Shown one piece after another: positions 26,572-37,506 of a stretch of DNA of 64,000 nt. Position 1 is the stretch's first letter; every line of letters starts with the position of its first letter. The position numbers were made by a program, and so were the translations under genes. Under the pieces are notes generated by a model. The model saw only the letters and a program-made list of their open reading frames with translations, did no database searches and was not told the origin of the DNA. Source of the stretch: Hyphomicrobiaceae bacterium (GTDB taxonomy: Bacteria > Pseudomonadota > Alphaproteobacteria > Rhizobiales > Hyphomicrobiaceae); NCBI GenBank assembly GCA_022842785.1, contig JALHOW010000008.1, positions 1 to 64,000 of the forward strand. Reading direction: 5' to 3'.

Positions 26572-27936
26572 ATGATGGCGGATCTGGGAATGAACAGCGC
26601 GCGTGTGCTGCGCGGCACGAGTAGCGTCGTCAAAGTGGCGTCGTGGCTCATCTCCGGCGCCGTTGTGGCGTCCGCAGGAATGGCGTTCGCGCAGCAGCCT
26701 GCATCTTCGATTCCGGGCCTCGTCGTTACGACGACGCCGCCATCGGCGCCGCCGCCGCGCGAGCCGGTGGCTCCACTGCGCGCGGATCCCGCGCCGCCGA
26801 AGACAGCGAAGCCCAAACCTGCGCCACGGCCGAGGCGTGAGGCGAGTTCTGCGCCCGTTAGCGGCGAAAGCTCAGGCGGCAGCGCGCGCGGCCAAGGTAT
26901 CGTTCTGCTCGTCAATGATGAGCCGGTGACCGGTTACGAGATCGAGCAGCGCGCGACGCTTATGGCTGCCGGCTCGGGCGGCGGACAGGACATGCGCGCG
27001 CGCGCCGAGGCACGTTGGAAGCAGATCATCCAGGATCCGAAAACCAACGAACGCTTTCAGCAGTATCTGCGCGAGAAGCAGCCGAGCAGTCGCGAAGAGG
27101 CTGCTGGCCTGCAGAAGCAATTCGTCGGCGACCTGCAGAAGAACATGCTCGAGCAGCTCCGCCGCGAGGCGCGTGTCGGCAACATCCAGAAGTTCCGCGC
27201 CCAGGCGCGCGAGGAGCTGATCGACGAAAAATTGAAGCTTCAGGCAGGCAAGCGGCTCAGTATCGCGGTGACTGACGACGAGGTCGATCGCGCTTTCAAG
27301 GACATGGTGTCGCGCAACAAGGCGACCGAGGAGCAGTTCGTCGCCCAGCTCAAGGCCCAGGGCCTCGAGCCCGCGACGATCAAGGCGCGCACGCGCGCAG
27401 CACTTGTGTGGCGCGACGTGATCCGGCGCCAGTACGGCCACCAGATCACTGTCAATGACCGCGACATCGATCGGTTCGTCGAGCAGTCCGCCGACGAGGG
27501 CAGCGTCCCCAAGGTGGAAATGCAGCTCCATCGGATCACGCTTGCTGTGCCTGGACGCATCGACCAGGCCGCGCTCGCGCGCCGCCTTGCCGAGGCCGAG
27601 GCGCTGCGCAAGCGCTTCCGGGGCTGCCGCAATACGCAGGAGTTGGTTAAGGGCCTGCCCGATGCCCGCTTCGAGAGCCTTGCCAATCAGGCGGCTGCAT
27701 CCGTCGGCGAGCCGACCCGGAGCCTGCTCCTCAATGCCAAGGATGGCGAGATGGTGCCGCCTACGCTTGCCAGCACCGGCGTCGAGCTATATGCCGTGTG
27801 CGGGCGCAAGACCGTCAAAGCGGACGAGGAAAAGCGCCTCAAGGCTCAGCAGGAGCTGACGATGCGCGAGTTCGACGTCGTCTCACGGCGCCATCTCCGT
27901 GATCTCCGTGCCGAGGCCTTGATCGAGAAGCGCTGA
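26572..27936 (+). CDS. surA: SurA-like periplasmic chaperone / PPIase-type protein
   Basis: 454 residues: a signal peptide ending AGMAFAQQ near residue 40, a Pro-rich linker, then a SurA N-terminal-like region (GIVLLVNDEPVTGYEIEQRATLM, DEKLKLQAGKRLSIAVTDDEVDRAFKDMV) and a C-terminal part where a parvulin domain would be. The parvulin signature is weak, as in many alphaproteobacterial SurA homologues. It probably chaperones outer-membrane proteins. GGGGAATG precedes the ATG at 26572; an ATG one codon later is also possible. It is followed by pdxA and rsmA in the common surA-pdxA-rsmA order, which supports the name. Confidence 0.85.
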   Translation: MMADLGMNSARVLRGTSSVVKVASWLISGAVVASAGMAFAQQPASSIPGLVVTTTPPSAPPPREPVAPLRADPAPPKTAKPKPAPRPRREASSAPVSGESSGGSARGQGIVLLVNDEPVTGYEIEQRATLMAAGSGGGQDMRARAEARWKQIIQDPKTNERFQQYLREKQPSSREEAAGLQKQFVGDLQKNMLEQLRREARVGNIQKFRAQAREELIDEKLKLQAGKRLSIAVTDDEVDRAFKDMVSRNKATEEQFVAQLKAQGLEPATIKARTRAALVWRDVIRRQYGHQITVNDRDIDRFVEQSADEGSVPKVEMQLHRITLAVPGRIDQAALARRLAEAEALRKRFRGCRNTQELVKGLPDARFESLANQAAASVGEPTRSLLLNAKDGEMVPPTLASTGVELYAVCGRKTVKADEEKRLKAQQELTMREFDVVSRRHLRDLRAEALIEKR

Positions 27937-27966
27937 TCGAGATCGAGAAGGTCGGGAGTCAAGGCC

Positions 27967-29025
27967 TTGGCAAGCGAAGTTGGGCGTGCGGCGGGTTCGC
28001 GCCGCCCGCTGGCGCTCACGATGGGCGATCCGGCCGGGATTGGCCTCGACATCACGCTCGTAGCGTGGCGCGACCGCGAGCGTAGTGGCATTCCCCCCTT
28101 CATCCTTTATGCCGATCCGCTTGCCATCGCCGAACGTGCGCGCGCGCTCGGCCTCCCCGTTGAGCTTGCCGTTAGCGAAGATCTGGAGGCCGGAGGCCAC
28201 GCCTTCGCCGAGCGACTGCCAGTGCGACCGGTTCCGCTGGCCGCGCCCGTTGTTCCGGGGCGTTCGGACGTGCTGAATGCGGGCGGCATCATCGCGGCGA
28301 TCGACCTTGCCGTTGCCGATGCGCTCGCGGGACGCGTGTCAGGGGTTACGACGAACCCGATTGCCAAGAGCACGCTGCTGCGCGCCGGTTTCCACCATCC
28401 GGGACATACGGAATACCTCGCCGAGCTCGCCGAGCGCCATCGCCCGGGGCGGAGCTGGGTGCCAGTGATGATGCTCGCCTCAGATATTCTGCGCGTCGTA
28501 CCGCTCACCGTTCACGTGCCCATTGCGCGCGTGCCCGAGCTGCTGAGCACGCCGCGCGTGATTGAGACCGTGCACATCGTGGCTGCGGCCATGGTCGCCG
28601 ACTTCGGGATCGCAAGCCCGCGCATTGCGGTCACTGGCTTGAACCCGCATGCGGGCGAGGCAGGCACCATCGGCCGCGAGGAAGTGAACGTGATCGGGCC
28701 GGCCATTGCGGCGCTTCAGGCGGAAGGGCTCGCCGTCACGGGGCCTCACTCGGCGGACTCGCTCTTTCATGGCGCGGCACGCGAGCGCTACGACGCCGTC
28801 GTCACGATGTATCACGATCAGGCCTTGATCCCGATCAAGACGCTCGCGTTCGACACTGCGGTGAACGTCACGCTGGGCCTGCCGTTCGTTCGCACGTCGC
28901 CGGATCATGGCACGGCGTTCGATATCGCGGGCACCGGGACGGCCTCGCCTTCGAGCCTCATCGCGGCGCTCAAGCTCGGCGCGGACCTTGCCGAGCGCCG
29001 GGTGGCGGCCGCACACCATGGTTGA
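27967..29025 (+). CDS. pdxA: 4-hydroxythreonine-4-phosphate dehydrogenase
   Basis: 352 residues. [16 protein letters not shown] opens the family. [60 protein letters not shown] and [16 protein letters not shown] hold the metal-binding His and substrate-binding residues. It is the NAD-dependent enzyme of pyridoxal 5'-phosphate synthesis. The start is TTG at 27967 with GGGAG upstream; the first ATG would remove the MGDPAG motif. Its 3' end overlaps rsmA by 8 bases. Confidence 0.97.
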   Translation: MASEVGRAAGSRRPLALTMGDPAGIGLDITLVAWRDRERSGIPPFILYADPLAIAERARALGLPVELAVSEDLEAGGHAFAERLPVRPVPLAAPVVPGRSDVLNAGGIIAAIDLAVADALAGRVSGVTTNPIAKSTLLRAGFHHPGHTEYLAELAERHRPGRSWVPVMMLASDILRVVPLTVHVPIARVPELLSTPRVIETVHIVAAAMVADFGIASPRIAVTGLNPHAGEAGTIGREEVNVIGPAIAALQAEGLAVTGPHSADSLFHGAARERYDAVVTMYHDQALIPIKTLAFDTAVNVTLGLPFVRTSPDHGTAFDIAGTGTASPSSLIAALKLGADLAERRVAAAHHG

Positions 29026-29899
29026 GGAGCGGCAGCGACCGAGCGACGGCCTCCCGCCGCTGCGCGAGGTGATCGCTGAGCTCGAGATCGATGCGAAGAA
29101 AAGCCTCGGCCAGAATTTCATCCTCGACCTCAATCTGACGCGGCGGATCGCGCGTCTCGCCGCGCCGCTCGATGCGGCGACGGTCGTCGAGATCGGCCCA
29201 GGTCCCGGTGGCCTGACGCGCGGGCTGCTCATGGAAGGTGCGCGTCGCGTCATCGCCGTCGAGCGCGACCAGCGTTGCGCGCCGGCCCTGGCGCAGATTT
29301 CGGACGCCTATCCCGGGCGGCTTGTGGTTCATATGGGCGACGCGCTTGACGTGGATTGGAGCGAGCTGCTCACGCGCGATGCCGGCCGCACGGTGATCGT
29401 CGCGAACCTGCCCTACAACGTCGCAACGCGGCTGCTCATCGGCTGGCTCGAGACGCACCCTTGGCCGCCCTGGTGGTCACAGATGGTGCTCATGTTCCAG
29501 AAGGAAGTGGCGGAGCGTATTGTTGCGCAACCCGGTACCAAGGCCTATGGGCGGCTCGCGGTAATCTCGCAGTGGCGTGCGACACCGCGCATTGCTTTGA
29601 CGCTGGGGCCTGAAGCTTTCACGCCGCCGCCGAAAGTGGCGTCGGCCGTCGTCAGTTTTCAGCCGCGCGCCGAGCCGCTGCCCGCGTGCTCGGTGCATTG
29701 GCTTGGGCGCGTTACCGCTGCCGCATTCGGCCAGCGCCGCAAGATGCTCCGTCAGAGTTTAAGGACGCTCATCGCGGATCCACTGCCGCTGCTCGAGGCC
29801 GCCGGTGTCGCGCCTGAGCAGCGCGCCGAGCAACTCGACGTCGCGACGTTCGCGCGGCTTGCGAACATTGCAGAACGGCTGGGATCAACGGGCCGGTAG
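29018..29899 (+). CDS. rsmA: 16S rRNA (adenine1518/1519-N6)-dimethyltransferase
   Basis: 293 residues of the KsgA family. Landmarks are [14 protein letters not shown], the SAM-binding [26 protein letters not shown], the catalytic [11 protein letters not shown] and [13 protein letters not shown]. It dimethylates two adenines of helix 45 late in small-subunit assembly. The ATG at 29018 ([11 protein letters not shown]) overlaps the end of pdxA, consistent with coupled translation. It is convergent with the DnaJ-type gene, with one base between stops. Confidence 0.97.
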   Translation: MVEERQRPSDGLPPLREVIAELEIDAKKSLGQNFILDLNLTRRIARLAAPLDAATVVEIGPGPGGLTRGLLMEGARRVIAVERDQRCAPALAQISDAYPGRLVVHMGDALDVDWSELLTRDAGRTVIVANLPYNVATRLLIGWLETHPWPPWWSQMVLMFQKEVAERIVAQPGTKAYGRLAVISQWRATPRIALTLGPEAFTPPPKVASAVVSFQPRAEPLPACSVHWLGRVTAAAFGQRRKMLRQSLRTLIADPLPLLEAAGVAPEQRAEQLDVATFARLANIAERLGSTGR

Positions 29900-29900
29900 T

Positions 29901-30803
29901 TCAGTCGCGCCCAGGATCGTAGCGATTGCGCTGGCGCCACTCGGCCATGAAGTACGAGAGCGACTCGTCCACGTTCTCCGGCATGACAATCCGGATGGTC
30001 ACGAGCTGGTCGCCGATGCTGCCGTCGACGGGACTGCGCACGCCTTTGCCCTTGAGGCGGAAAATCTGCCCCGAGCTGGTGCCCTTGGGGATCTGCAGCG
30101 CGACCCGGCCGGAAATCGTTACGACTTCGATCTTGCCGCCGAGCACGGCTTCGTCGATGGAAATCGGCACCTCGAGCAGGATGTCGTTGCCGAGACGCTT
30201 GAACTTCGGGTGCGGGCGTACGTGGATCTCGACCAGCGCGTCGCCGTTCTCGCCACCGCGCAGTCCCGGTGTGCCCTTGCCCTTGAGGCGGAGCACCTGT
30301 CCGTCGGCAACACCTTCCTGCACGTTGAGGTCGAGCGTGCCGCCCTCCGGCATCGTGACACGCTTCTTGGTGCCGCCCACGGCCTCCATGAAATCGACTT
30401 CGAGCGTGTAGCGGACATCCTGGCCGCGCATGTTCAGCCCGGGGCCGCGCGTCCCGCGCCCACCGAAGAGGTCGGCGAAGATGTCGGTGACGCCGGTGTC
30501 CCGCGCGCCGTTGGCTGATCCGCCGAAGCCATTGGGCCAGCCGGCTCCCGCGGCGTTGCGCGCGTAGGTGCGCACAGGTTCGCCCTGAGCGTCGATCTCG
30601 CCGTCGTCGTAGCGCCGCCGCTTGGTGGAATCGCCGAGAATATCGTACGCAGCCGCGACCCGCTTGAAGCGATCACTGGCAGCCGGATCGTCCGGACGCA
30701 CGTCCGGATGCAGTTCTTTGGCCAGCCGCCGATAGGCCCGCCTGATCTCGTCGTCCTGTGCGCTCCTGGCAACGCCCAGAACCGTGTAGAGTTCATCAGA
30801 CAT
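29901..30803 (-). CDS. DnaJ/CbpA-type co-chaperone without zinc finger
   Basis: 300 residues. The J domain is at ~4-68 with the HPD motif in AKELHPDVRPDDPAASDRFKRV. A G/F-rich linker (GWPNGFGGSANG, DLFGGRG) follows, then two C-terminal substrate-binding beta domains (VDFMEAVGGTKKRVTMPEGG...ISIDEAVLGGKIEVVTISG). The CxxCxGxG zinc-finger repeats of true DnaJ are absent, so it is CbpA-like and stimulates DnaK. No dnaK gene is nearby. Confidence 0.93.
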   Translation of the reverse strand: MSDELYTVLGVARSAQDDEIRRAYRRLAKELHPDVRPDDPAASDRFKRVAAAYDILGDSTKRRRYDDGEIDAQGEPVRTYARNAAGAGWPNGFGGSANGARDTGVTDIFADLFGGRGTRGPGLNMRGQDVRYTLEVDFMEAVGGTKKRVTMPEGGTLDLNVQEGVADGQVLRLKGKGTPGLRGGENGDALVEIHVRPHPKFKRLGNDILLEVPISIDEAVLGGKIEVVTISGRVALQIPKGTSSGQIFRLKGKGVRSPVDGSIGDQLVTIRIVMPENVDESLSYFMAEWRQRNRYDPGRD

Positions 30804-31028
30804 GAGGCCCGCGTGTCAGCCCGCTGAAACAATCCGGCACTATGGAGGAAGCGCCCATCGATTTTCATCAATGAGCGCGATTCTTGCCGCCGATGGAACT
30901 GGCACATCCTCCCATCTGCAACAATGAACATCTAGCGCGGGATTTCGGCAACTTCGCGCCAATCCACACCCTATTATCGTCAATCGCAGCTTGGGATCGC
31001 TTCAGCACCAAGGGCAGCTACCTGCCCG

Positions 31029-32570
31029 TCACGCATAGCGAATTTCGGCCTTGTGGTCGACCAGCTCGGCGAGCACCTCGAAGCGGCGGCGCAGCCGCTC
31101 TCCGTCGAGATCGCGATGTGTCGCCGGCAGCTTGAGGACGAGCTTGCCCGGCTCATAGCTGAGTGGGGTCTCGTCGATGATGCCCGGCCGGCCGATCGAG
31201 AGCATATGGGCCGAGCGGATCGCGGCGCCGAGCACACGGGCGCGCTTCAGCGTCCGCCGCGAGACGAGCGCTCTGAGGGCTGCGGGCAATTCGTCCTCGG
31301 CGCCCGACACGCGACCGGTTCCGACGTGGCGGAAATAGACCGTAAGCGCCAGGAAGATGCGGCCTTCGTGATCGATCCCGCCGAGACCGGCATGGGCGAC
31401 CGTATTCAGGCTCTGCTCGCCGCGATGGTCCGGATGGGCGCGCCAGCCCACATCCGAGATGAGGCAGGCGGCGTAGCGGAGGCGCTGTTCGTCAGGCGTT
31501 TCGCGCGGACCCGGATCCGTGAAGAGCGTATCCGTCCACGCGCACAGCTCGCGCGCATGGAGAAGCGATCGCGAGTGCAGGCGTGCGTGATCTTCGCAGA
31601 AGGCGAGCAGCGGATCGCGCTCGCGCTCGGCCGGCGAGAGCAGGCTGAACACTAGTCCCTCGCGCACGCCGTATACCGAGAAGACCACTTCCTTCGGCTT
31701 CATGCGCCGCAGGACGCGTTCGAGAACGAGCGCGCCGTAGGGCAGCACCTCGCGACGAGCACGTGCGACATCTTCGATACCACGGATGTCGGTGAGCTTC
31801 TTGGCCTTGCGGATATTGTCGCAGAAGTCGATGCAGGCGCGGCTCTCGATGCTGTAGCCGTGCATGACGCGCAGCGGATATTTGCGCAGGTCCATGTGCA
31901 GCTTGGCAAGCGATCGCCACGTGCCGCCGACCGCGTAAAACGTACGGCCCTCGCCCGCCGAGAGCCACGGCAGCTCGGCAAGACTCGCGTCAACGAGCTC
32001 GATGGCCCGCTCGAGCTTGTTTCCCGACGTATCGATGAGCCGCAGGCCACCGAGCGGCAAGGTCGCGGCGGCCGTGGACTTGCCGCCCGCGATGTCGATC
32101 AGCTCGAGGCTGCCGCCGCCGAGATCACCCGCGATGCCATTCGCCTGGGGAATGCCCATGAACGTGCCGCTCGCCGCGAGCTCGGCTTCGCGTGCGCCCG
32201 AGAGCACCGCAATGCGGGCACCGATAGCCTGCTCGCCGCGCGCGATGAATTCCGGGCCATTCGCCGCTTCGCGCACGGCGGCGGTCGCGATGACGCGCAC
32301 GTTCTTGACACCGAGTACGCGATTGATCGCGTGGAAGCGGCGCAATGCTTCGATCGCGCGTTCGACGGCTTCGGAGTCGAGGCGGCCGGTTGAGGCGACC
32401 GTGCGCCCGAGACCGCAAAGCACTTTCTCGTTGAAGAGCGGAGCCGGGCTGCGGATGGCTCCCTCGTAGACCACAAGGCGAACTGAGTTGGACCCGATGT
32501 CGACCACCGAGATCGGCTCGAGCTCGTCGAGCCCCATCGGCCGGTCTTCTCTGCCATCAGCAAACGTCAC
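31029..32570 (-). CDS. ppx: Ppx/GppA family phosphatase (exopolyphosphatase)
   Basis: 513 residues. [17 protein letters not shown] is the phosphate-1 motif of the ASKHA fold and [16 protein letters not shown] the second; a C-terminal HD-like helical domain follows ([26 protein letters not shown]). Such proteins release phosphate from polyphosphate or convert pppGpp to ppGpp. Its ATG overlaps the ppk stop by four bases (ATGA), so synthesis and breakdown of polyphosphate are coupled here. Confidence 0.95.
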   Translation of the reverse strand: MTFADGREDRPMGLDELEPISVVDIGSNSVRLVVYEGAIRSPAPLFNEKVLCGLGRTVASTGRLDSEAVERAIEALRRFHAINRVLGVKNVRVIATAAVREAANGPEFIARGEQAIGARIAVLSGAREAELAASGTFMGIPQANGIAGDLGGGSLELIDIAGGKSTAAATLPLGGLRLIDTSGNKLERAIELVDASLAELPWLSAGEGRTFYAVGGTWRSLAKLHMDLRKYPLRVMHGYSIESRACIDFCDNIRKAKKLTDIRGIEDVARARREVLPYGALVLERVLRRMKPKEVVFSVYGVREGLVFSLLSPAERERDPLLAFCEDHARLHSRSLLHARELCAWTDTLFTDPGPRETPDEQRLRYAACLISDVGWRAHPDHRGEQSLNTVAHAGLGGIDHEGRIFLALTVYFRHVGTGRVSGAEDELPAALRALVSRRTLKRARVLGAAIRSAHMLSIGRPGIIDETPLSYEPGKLVLKLPATHRDLDGERLRRRFEVLAELVDHKAEIRYA

Positions 32571-34774
32571 TGCCTGGTGCTCTCGTCCCGGTCTTCGAGC
32601 TTGAAACGCGGCGGCGAATGGCTCTTCAGCGACTGGCCGCGCCCCGAGAGGCTCGGGTTGAACATGAAGTACTCGTGCGCATTGAACGGCTTCTCGCCCT
32701 CGTCAGGCGCGATCCGTCGGCTCGATCCGTCGGCGAGCACGAGCCAGCTTTGCTGATTGTCTTTCAGGTTCGCCGTCATGATCTGGTCGAGGATCTGCGC
32801 ATGTACCGTCGGATTCGTTACCGGCACCATAGCCTCGACACGCCGGTCGAGGTTGCGCGGCATCATGTCCGCCGAGCTGATATACACGATCGCTTCCGGA
32901 TGGGGGAGCCCATGTCCGTTTCCGAAGCAATAGATGCGGCCGTGCTCGAGAAAGCGCCCGATGATGCTTTTGACGCGGATATTCTCGGACATGCCGGGAA
33001 CGCCGGGCCTCAGGCAGCAGATTCCGCGAACGACGAGATCGATCTCGACCCCCGCATTCGAGGCCTCGTAAAGGGCCTCGATGATCTGCATGTCCACGAG
33101 GGAATTCATCTTCATCCAGATGGCGGCCGGGCGGCCGGCGCGCGCGTGCTCGGTCTCAGCGCGGATGCTCTCGATGATGCGCTTCCTGATGCCAAACGGG
33201 CTTGCGGCCATGGTCTCGAGGACGGACTGCTCGCCGTATCCGGTTACGAAATTCAGAATGCGATTGACGTCCCGCGCGATCGTTGCGTCGGCAGTGAAGA
33301 ACGAGAGATCCGTATAGATGCGCGCCGTCTGCGGGTGATAGTTGCCCGTGCCGATATGGCAGTAGGAAACGAGGTCGGAGCCCTCCTTGCGCACGATCAT
33401 GCCGAGCTTGGCGTGCGTCTTGAGCTCGATGAACCCATAGACGACATGCACGCCCGAGCTTTCGAGGTCGCGCGCGAGGCGGATATTCGCGGCCTCGTCG
33501 AAGCGGGCCTTGAGCTCAATCAGCGCAGTGACGGATTTGCCGAGTTCCGCCGCTTCCTTGAGGGCGCGGACAATGGGGCTGTCCTTCGACGTCCGGTAGA
33601 GCGTCCACTTGATGGCCAGCACGTCCGGATCGGCGCCGGCCTGGCGCAGGAACTGCACCACGACGTCGAACGCCTCGTAGGGATGATGGACGACGATGTC
33701 CTTCGCCTTGATCGCGGCGAAGCAGTCGCCGTTGTGCTCGCGAATGCGCTCCGGAAAGCGGATGTTGAAGGGCGGGAAGACGAGATCCGGCCGGTTGTCG
33801 ACAATGAGCTGGGAGGTATCGCCGAGGCCGAGAAGGCCTTCCTGCACGTAGGTGTCCGCGTCGCCGACCTTGAGCTGTTCGACGACGAACGCGCGCAGCT
33901 CCTGCGGCATGGAGGCGTCGATTTCGAGACGGATCACGGAGCCGCGGCGCCGCCGTTTCAGTGCGCTTTCGAATGAGCGCACGAGATCCTCGGCCTCTTC
34001 CTCGACCTCGATGTCGCTGTCGCGCAGGATGCGGAAGGCGCCCTGCCGCTTGACCGTGTAGCCAGGAAAGAGGTGTGAGGCGAAGTGGCCGATCAGCGTC
34101 TCGACGCGCATGAAGCGGATCGCGCCCGCATCCTCGCCTCCCGGCAGACGCAGAAAGCGATCGACCGGTGCCGGCACCGGCATAAGGGCGTGCATCTCCT
34201 CGCCGTCCTTGTTCTTCGTAAGCTCGAGGCCGAGCGTGAAGCCGCGATTGGGGACGAACGGGAACGGGTGTGCCGGATCGACGGCGATGGGCGTCAGCAC
34301 CGGAAACAGGTGCGTCATGAAATAGCTCTCGAGCCAGGCCCGCTCGCCTTCGGTGAGCTGGTCCGGCGAGACGATCGTGAGGCCGACCTCGGCCATTTCG
34401 CGGCTCAGGTCGCTCCAGCACGCCTGCTGCTCGGCCGAGAGGCCGGCGACGAACTTGTTTATGGCTTCGAGCTGCTGGGCGGGCGTCAGGCCATCGTTGC
34501 TGAGATTAGAGACTTTCGCCTTTACCTGCCCATGCAACCCGGCGACGCGAACCATGTAGAATTCGTCGAGGTTCGAGGCGGAGATGGACAGGAAGCGCAG
34601 GCGCTCCAGCACGGGATGGCGGCGATTGCGCGCCTCATCGAGCACGCGCGTGTTGAATTGCAGCCAGGAAAGCTCGCGATTGTAATAGCGCGCGGGCCCC
34701 TGCGGCGCTTCCGCCGGGGGATCCTGCAAACCTGTTTCCATCTTTGCGCGCACTCGCGCTTTGCTGCCTGACAC
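32567..34774 (-). CDS. ppk1: Polyphosphate kinase 1
   Basis: 735 residues with the PPK1 domain order: N ([20 protein letters not shown]), head, C1 and C2. The autophosphorylated-His motif appears as [18 protein letters not shown], and [32 protein letters not shown] is also conserved. It makes polyphosphate from ATP. The start is GTG at 34774 with GGGAGAGG upstream; an ATG 33 bases later lacks a ribosome site. The order hdaA-ppk-ppx is common in Hyphomicrobiales and links polyphosphate metabolism with replication control. Confidence 0.97.
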   Translation of the reverse strand: MSGSKARVRAKMETGLQDPPAEAPQGPARYYNRELSWLQFNTRVLDEARNRRHPVLERLRFLSISASNLDEFYMVRVAGLHGQVKAKVSNLSNDGLTPAQQLEAINKFVAGLSAEQQACWSDLSREMAEVGLTIVSPDQLTEGERAWLESYFMTHLFPVLTPIAVDPAHPFPFVPNRGFTLGLELTKNKDGEEMHALMPVPAPVDRFLRLPGGEDAGAIRFMRVETLIGHFASHLFPGYTVKRQGAFRILRDSDIEVEEEAEDLVRSFESALKRRRRGSVIRLEIDASMPQELRAFVVEQLKVGDADTYVQEGLLGLGDTSQLIVDNRPDLVFPPFNIRFPERIREHNGDCFAAIKAKDIVVHHPYEAFDVVVQFLRQAGADPDVLAIKWTLYRTSKDSPIVRALKEAAELGKSVTALIELKARFDEAANIRLARDLESSGVHVVYGFIELKTHAKLGMIVRKEGSDLVSYCHIGTGNYHPQTARIYTDLSFFTADATIARDVNRILNFVTGYGEQSVLETMAASPFGIRKRIIESIRAETEHARAGRPAAIWMKMNSLVDMQIIEALYEASNAGVEIDLVVRGICCLRPGVPGMSENIRVKSIIGRFLEHGRIYCFGNGHGLPHPEAIVYISSADMMPRNLDRRVEAMVPVTNPTVHAQILDQIMTANLKDNQQSWLVLADGSSRRIAPDEGEKPFNAHEYFMFNPSLSGRGQSLKSHSPPRFKLEDRDESTRQ

Positions 34775-34876
34775 AGCCCTCTCCCTTGCTGCGAGATCAC
34801 CCGAAGGGCAGACCTCAAAGGGATTATAACTGCCATTGCTTCACGACACTGAAATGTCGCGTCAAATGACCGTCGT

Positions 34877-35578
34877 TCAATAACTCTTTTCCTGGCCTTC
34901 TGCCTGCCGCAGCGCCTCCAGAGCCTCTGCGGCCAGCGCTCGGGTCACCGGCCGGCGTTGGGCCAGCGATAGACGGTCCAGGACCTCGACCAGATGCGCT
35001 GCAGCGGCGAAGGAGCGGTCCAGCTCCCGTGCCAGATAGTGCACCACCGCCGGGGCGGCTGAGATCTGGCGGTCGGCCAGGAGCTTGACGAGGAGTGCCG
35101 TCAGGAGTGTCTGGTCCGGTGCGCCGATCTCGGTCATGGCCAGAGCCCTGAGCCTGGATCGTAAATCGGGGAGCGCGATCGTTAGTTCCCCCGCCGGCGC
35201 ACGCGAGGTGAGCAGGAGGGACGTGCGCTGCTCCCGCGCGAGGTTGAGCAGATGGAACAGCGCCTGCTCCGATGCAATGCCGCGATCGATATCCTCGACG
35301 ACCACGGCCGGCAGGCCCATCAGCTCCGGTACGCGGTCTTGGTCGAGTTCGGCGGCGCCGAGCATCACGGCGTTGGAGCGAAGCTGCCAGACGTGGGCGA
35401 GATGGCTCTTGCCGCTCTGCGCAGGCCCGACGACGAGCGCCGACGACATCGACCAGTCGGGCCAGCGATCCACGAGCCTGACGGCGACCTCATTCGACGG
35501 CCCGACGAGAAAATCTTGCCGCCCGAGCGCCGGACGTGCGCCCCAGTCGAAGACGAACTGCTCACGCGCGCGGCTCAT
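34877..35578 (-). CDS. hdaA: HdaA, DnaA-related replication regulator
   Basis: 233 residues of a DnaA-like AAA+ domain without the DnaA DNA-binding domain. FVFDWGARPALGRQDFLVGPSNEVAVRLVD opens the Hda/DnaA homology. Walker A is VVGPAQSGKSHLAHVW, Walker B VVVEDID, and sensor I lies in LLLTSRAPAGE. HdaA with the beta clamp promotes hydrolysis of DnaA-ATP and blocks re-initiation. The start at 35578 overlaps the stop of the AI-2E-type transporter by four bases. Confidence 0.92.
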   Translation of the reverse strand: MSRAREQFVFDWGARPALGRQDFLVGPSNEVAVRLVDRWPDWSMSSALVVGPAQSGKSHLAHVWQLRSNAVMLGAAELDQDRVPELMGLPAVVVEDIDRGIASEQALFHLLNLAREQRTSLLLTSRAPAGELTIALPDLRSRLRALAMTEIGAPDQTLLTALLVKLLADRQISAAPAVVHYLARELDRSFAAAAHLVEVLDRLSLAQRRPVTRALAAEALEALRQAEGQEKSY

Positions 35579-36705
35579 GTCATAGGAACTCCGGCGGCCG
35601 GCGGAGGTGGTGGTGGGCCGCGGTAGATGTCGCTCTCGAGATAGAGGCGGAGCGCGAAGCGGACGAGGACGGCGATCGCTGCGGCTACCGGCACGGCAAT
35701 GAGAATGCCGACGATGCCGAATAGCGAGCCGAACGCCAGCACCGAGAAGATCAGCCACACCGGATGCAGCCCGACACGCGGGCCGACGATGCGTGGCGAC
35801 AGCACGCCGCTATCCAAGACCGATACCGCGGCGAAGAATGCCAGGACCTTGACCAGGAGCATCAGGTCCGGCCAGCCCTGCGCAATGGCAACGCCACCGG
35901 CCAGAATAAGGCCAAGAGCGCCACCAATGACGGGCACGAAGCTCATGAGGCCAACGGTCAGTCCGATCAGGAGGCCATAGCGCAGCCCGATCAGCGACAG
36001 GCCGACCGAATACACCACCGCGAGGATCAGGCAGACCGTACCCTGGCCACGCACGAAGGCGGCGATCGCGTCATTGATGTCGGCGGCCAGCGCGCGGATG
36101 GTCGCTGCGTGATCGCGCGGCAGGGCTTCGTCGATGCGGGCGACGACGCGCGGCCAGTCGGCGAGCAGATAGAATGCGACGACCGGCGTGATCAGTAAGA
36201 GCGACAGCAGATTGACGAGCGCCAGTCCACGATCCCACACCTGCTGGACGGCCCATCCCATGCTCGCCGTCCAGCTTTGGGTCATGCCAGAGAAACCGCG
36301 CTCGAAGCTCGCCTGGATCTCGTCATAGCGCCCTCCGAGCCAGGTGCGGGCGGTGCCTTCGACCAAGGCGAAGAGGCGCTTCAAATCGCTGGGCAGCGTC
36401 TCGGCGAGCTGCCGAATTTGATCGACGAGGAGAGGACCGACGAGGACCATGACGAGCACCAGTGCCAGGGCCGCGACGATGATGATCAGGGCCGAGGCCG
36501 CCGTCCGCCCCATGCCGGTCTTGGCGAGCCGGTCGGCGAGAGGGTTCAGGAAGAAGGCAATGGCGGCGCCGACGACGAACGGCAGCAGGATATCATTGAG
36601 GAGCCACACCATGCCCAGTGCAAGCACCGCGGTGACGAGCCAAAAAGTGAGATGCCGGTTGGTGCGGAGGGCGGTCTGCGGCGCGCTGTTGTCGTCGTTC
36701 GCCAC
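35575..36705 (-). CDS. AI-2E family (UPF0118/PerM-like) membrane transporter
   Basis: About 376 residues with 7-8 membrane helices. Family marks are the opening FWLVTAVLALGMVWLLNDILLPFVVGAAIAFFLNPL, the amphipathic middle region (LVEGTARTWLGGRYDEIQ), GLSLIGLRYGLLIGLTVGLMSFVPVIGG, and DSGVLSPRIVGPRVGLHPVWLIFSVLAFGSLFGIVG. Members export AI-2 or act as Na+/H+ antiporters; the substrate is unknown here. GTG at 36705 is chosen; an ATG at 36816 would overlap the upstream phosphatidyltransferase gene. It ends in a Pro-rich tail. Confidence 0.9.
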   Translation of the reverse strand: MANDDNSAPQTALRTNRHLTFWLVTAVLALGMVWLLNDILLPFVVGAAIAFFLNPLADRLAKTGMGRTAASALIIIVAALALVLVMVLVGPLLVDQIRQLAETLPSDLKRLFALVEGTARTWLGGRYDEIQASFERGFSGMTQSWTASMGWAVQQVWDRGLALVNLLSLLLITPVVAFYLLADWPRVVARIDEALPRDHAATIRALAADINDAIAAFVRGQGTVCLILAVVYSVGLSLIGLRYGLLIGLTVGLMSFVPVIGGALGLILAGGVAIAQGWPDLMLLVKVLAFFAAVSVLDSGVLSPRIVGPRVGLHPVWLIFSVLAFGSLFGIVGILIAVPVAAAIAVLVRFALRLYLESDIYRGPPPPPPAAGVPMT

Positions 36706-36782
36706 TGGGAACCCCGTATAAGCAATTGCGTCGATGGGCAGCGGCTTGCGGGCGCCTTGTCCGCTGCGTCCGCCTGCTCGCT

Positions 36783-37322
36783 TCAGCGTACGTTGCCGGC
36801 CAGATGCGCGACCCATGTGCGCACATAAACGGCAAGCGATGCCGCCGTCAGTACTGCTGTCAGCCAGATCAGTACAATCCTGAGCCCGCCGAAGCCGAGA
36901 TTGAAGCCCTCATCGGCCAGCACGAGCGCCGCGAGGATGAGCTGGCTGACCGTATTTGCCTTGCTCACTGCGTGCGGCTGAATTGCGACCGGCTGGCCGA
37001 TGATCCAGCACAATATTACCCCGAGCACGATCAGGATGTCGCGCGAGACGACGGCGATGACCAACCACGACGGCAGTTGCGCCGCGACTCCGAGCGCCAC
37101 GTAAATCGAAACGATAAGCAGCTTGTCGGCCATCGGATCGAGGTAGGCGCCAAGCTCGGTCTGCATGTTCCAGCGCTTGGCGAGCCAGCCGTCGACCGCG
37201 TCGGTGACGCCGGCGAGCACGAACAGCAGGAACGCCGTGCGGGTCTGCCCGCTTACGAGCAGCCAGAAAATAATTGGAATGAAGATGACACGACCAAGCG
37301 TGATCAGATTGGGGATGCTCAA
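36783..37322 (-). CDS. CDP-alcohol phosphatidyltransferase
   Basis: 179 residues with 4-5 membrane helices and the family signature DGWLAKRWNMQTELGAYLDPMADK (D-G-x2-A-x-R ... G-x3-D-x3-D). It transfers a phosphatidyl group from CDP-diacylglycerol to an alcohol. MSIPNLITLGR and the size fit PgsA-like or eukaryotic-type cardiolipin synthases; the exact acceptor cannot be decided. It is the first gene of the minus-strand run leading to hdaA-ppk-ppx. Confidence 0.92.
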   Translation of the reverse strand: MSIPNLITLGRVIFIPIIFWLLVSGQTRTAFLLFVLAGVTDAVDGWLAKRWNMQTELGAYLDPMADKLLIVSIYVALGVAAQLPSWLVIAVVSRDILIVLGVILCWIIGQPVAIQPHAVSKANTVSQLILAALVLADEGFNLGFGGLRIVLIWLTAVLTAASLAVYVRTWVAHLAGNVR

Positions 37323-37506
37323 GTGACTGCCTGTATTTCCTTCGCCGACTGCCGGTCAGAAGCCGTCCGTGGCGACACGGTTCGCGGCGTCCCGCGAGCC
37401 CTTCTGTCGCCGTTGATATCACCTTGAGTGGAAGCCTGCATCCATGACGTCCCAGGTCGGAATTTCGCAGCCCAGAACTTTCGCAGCCCAAAACAATGCG
37501 GGGCCT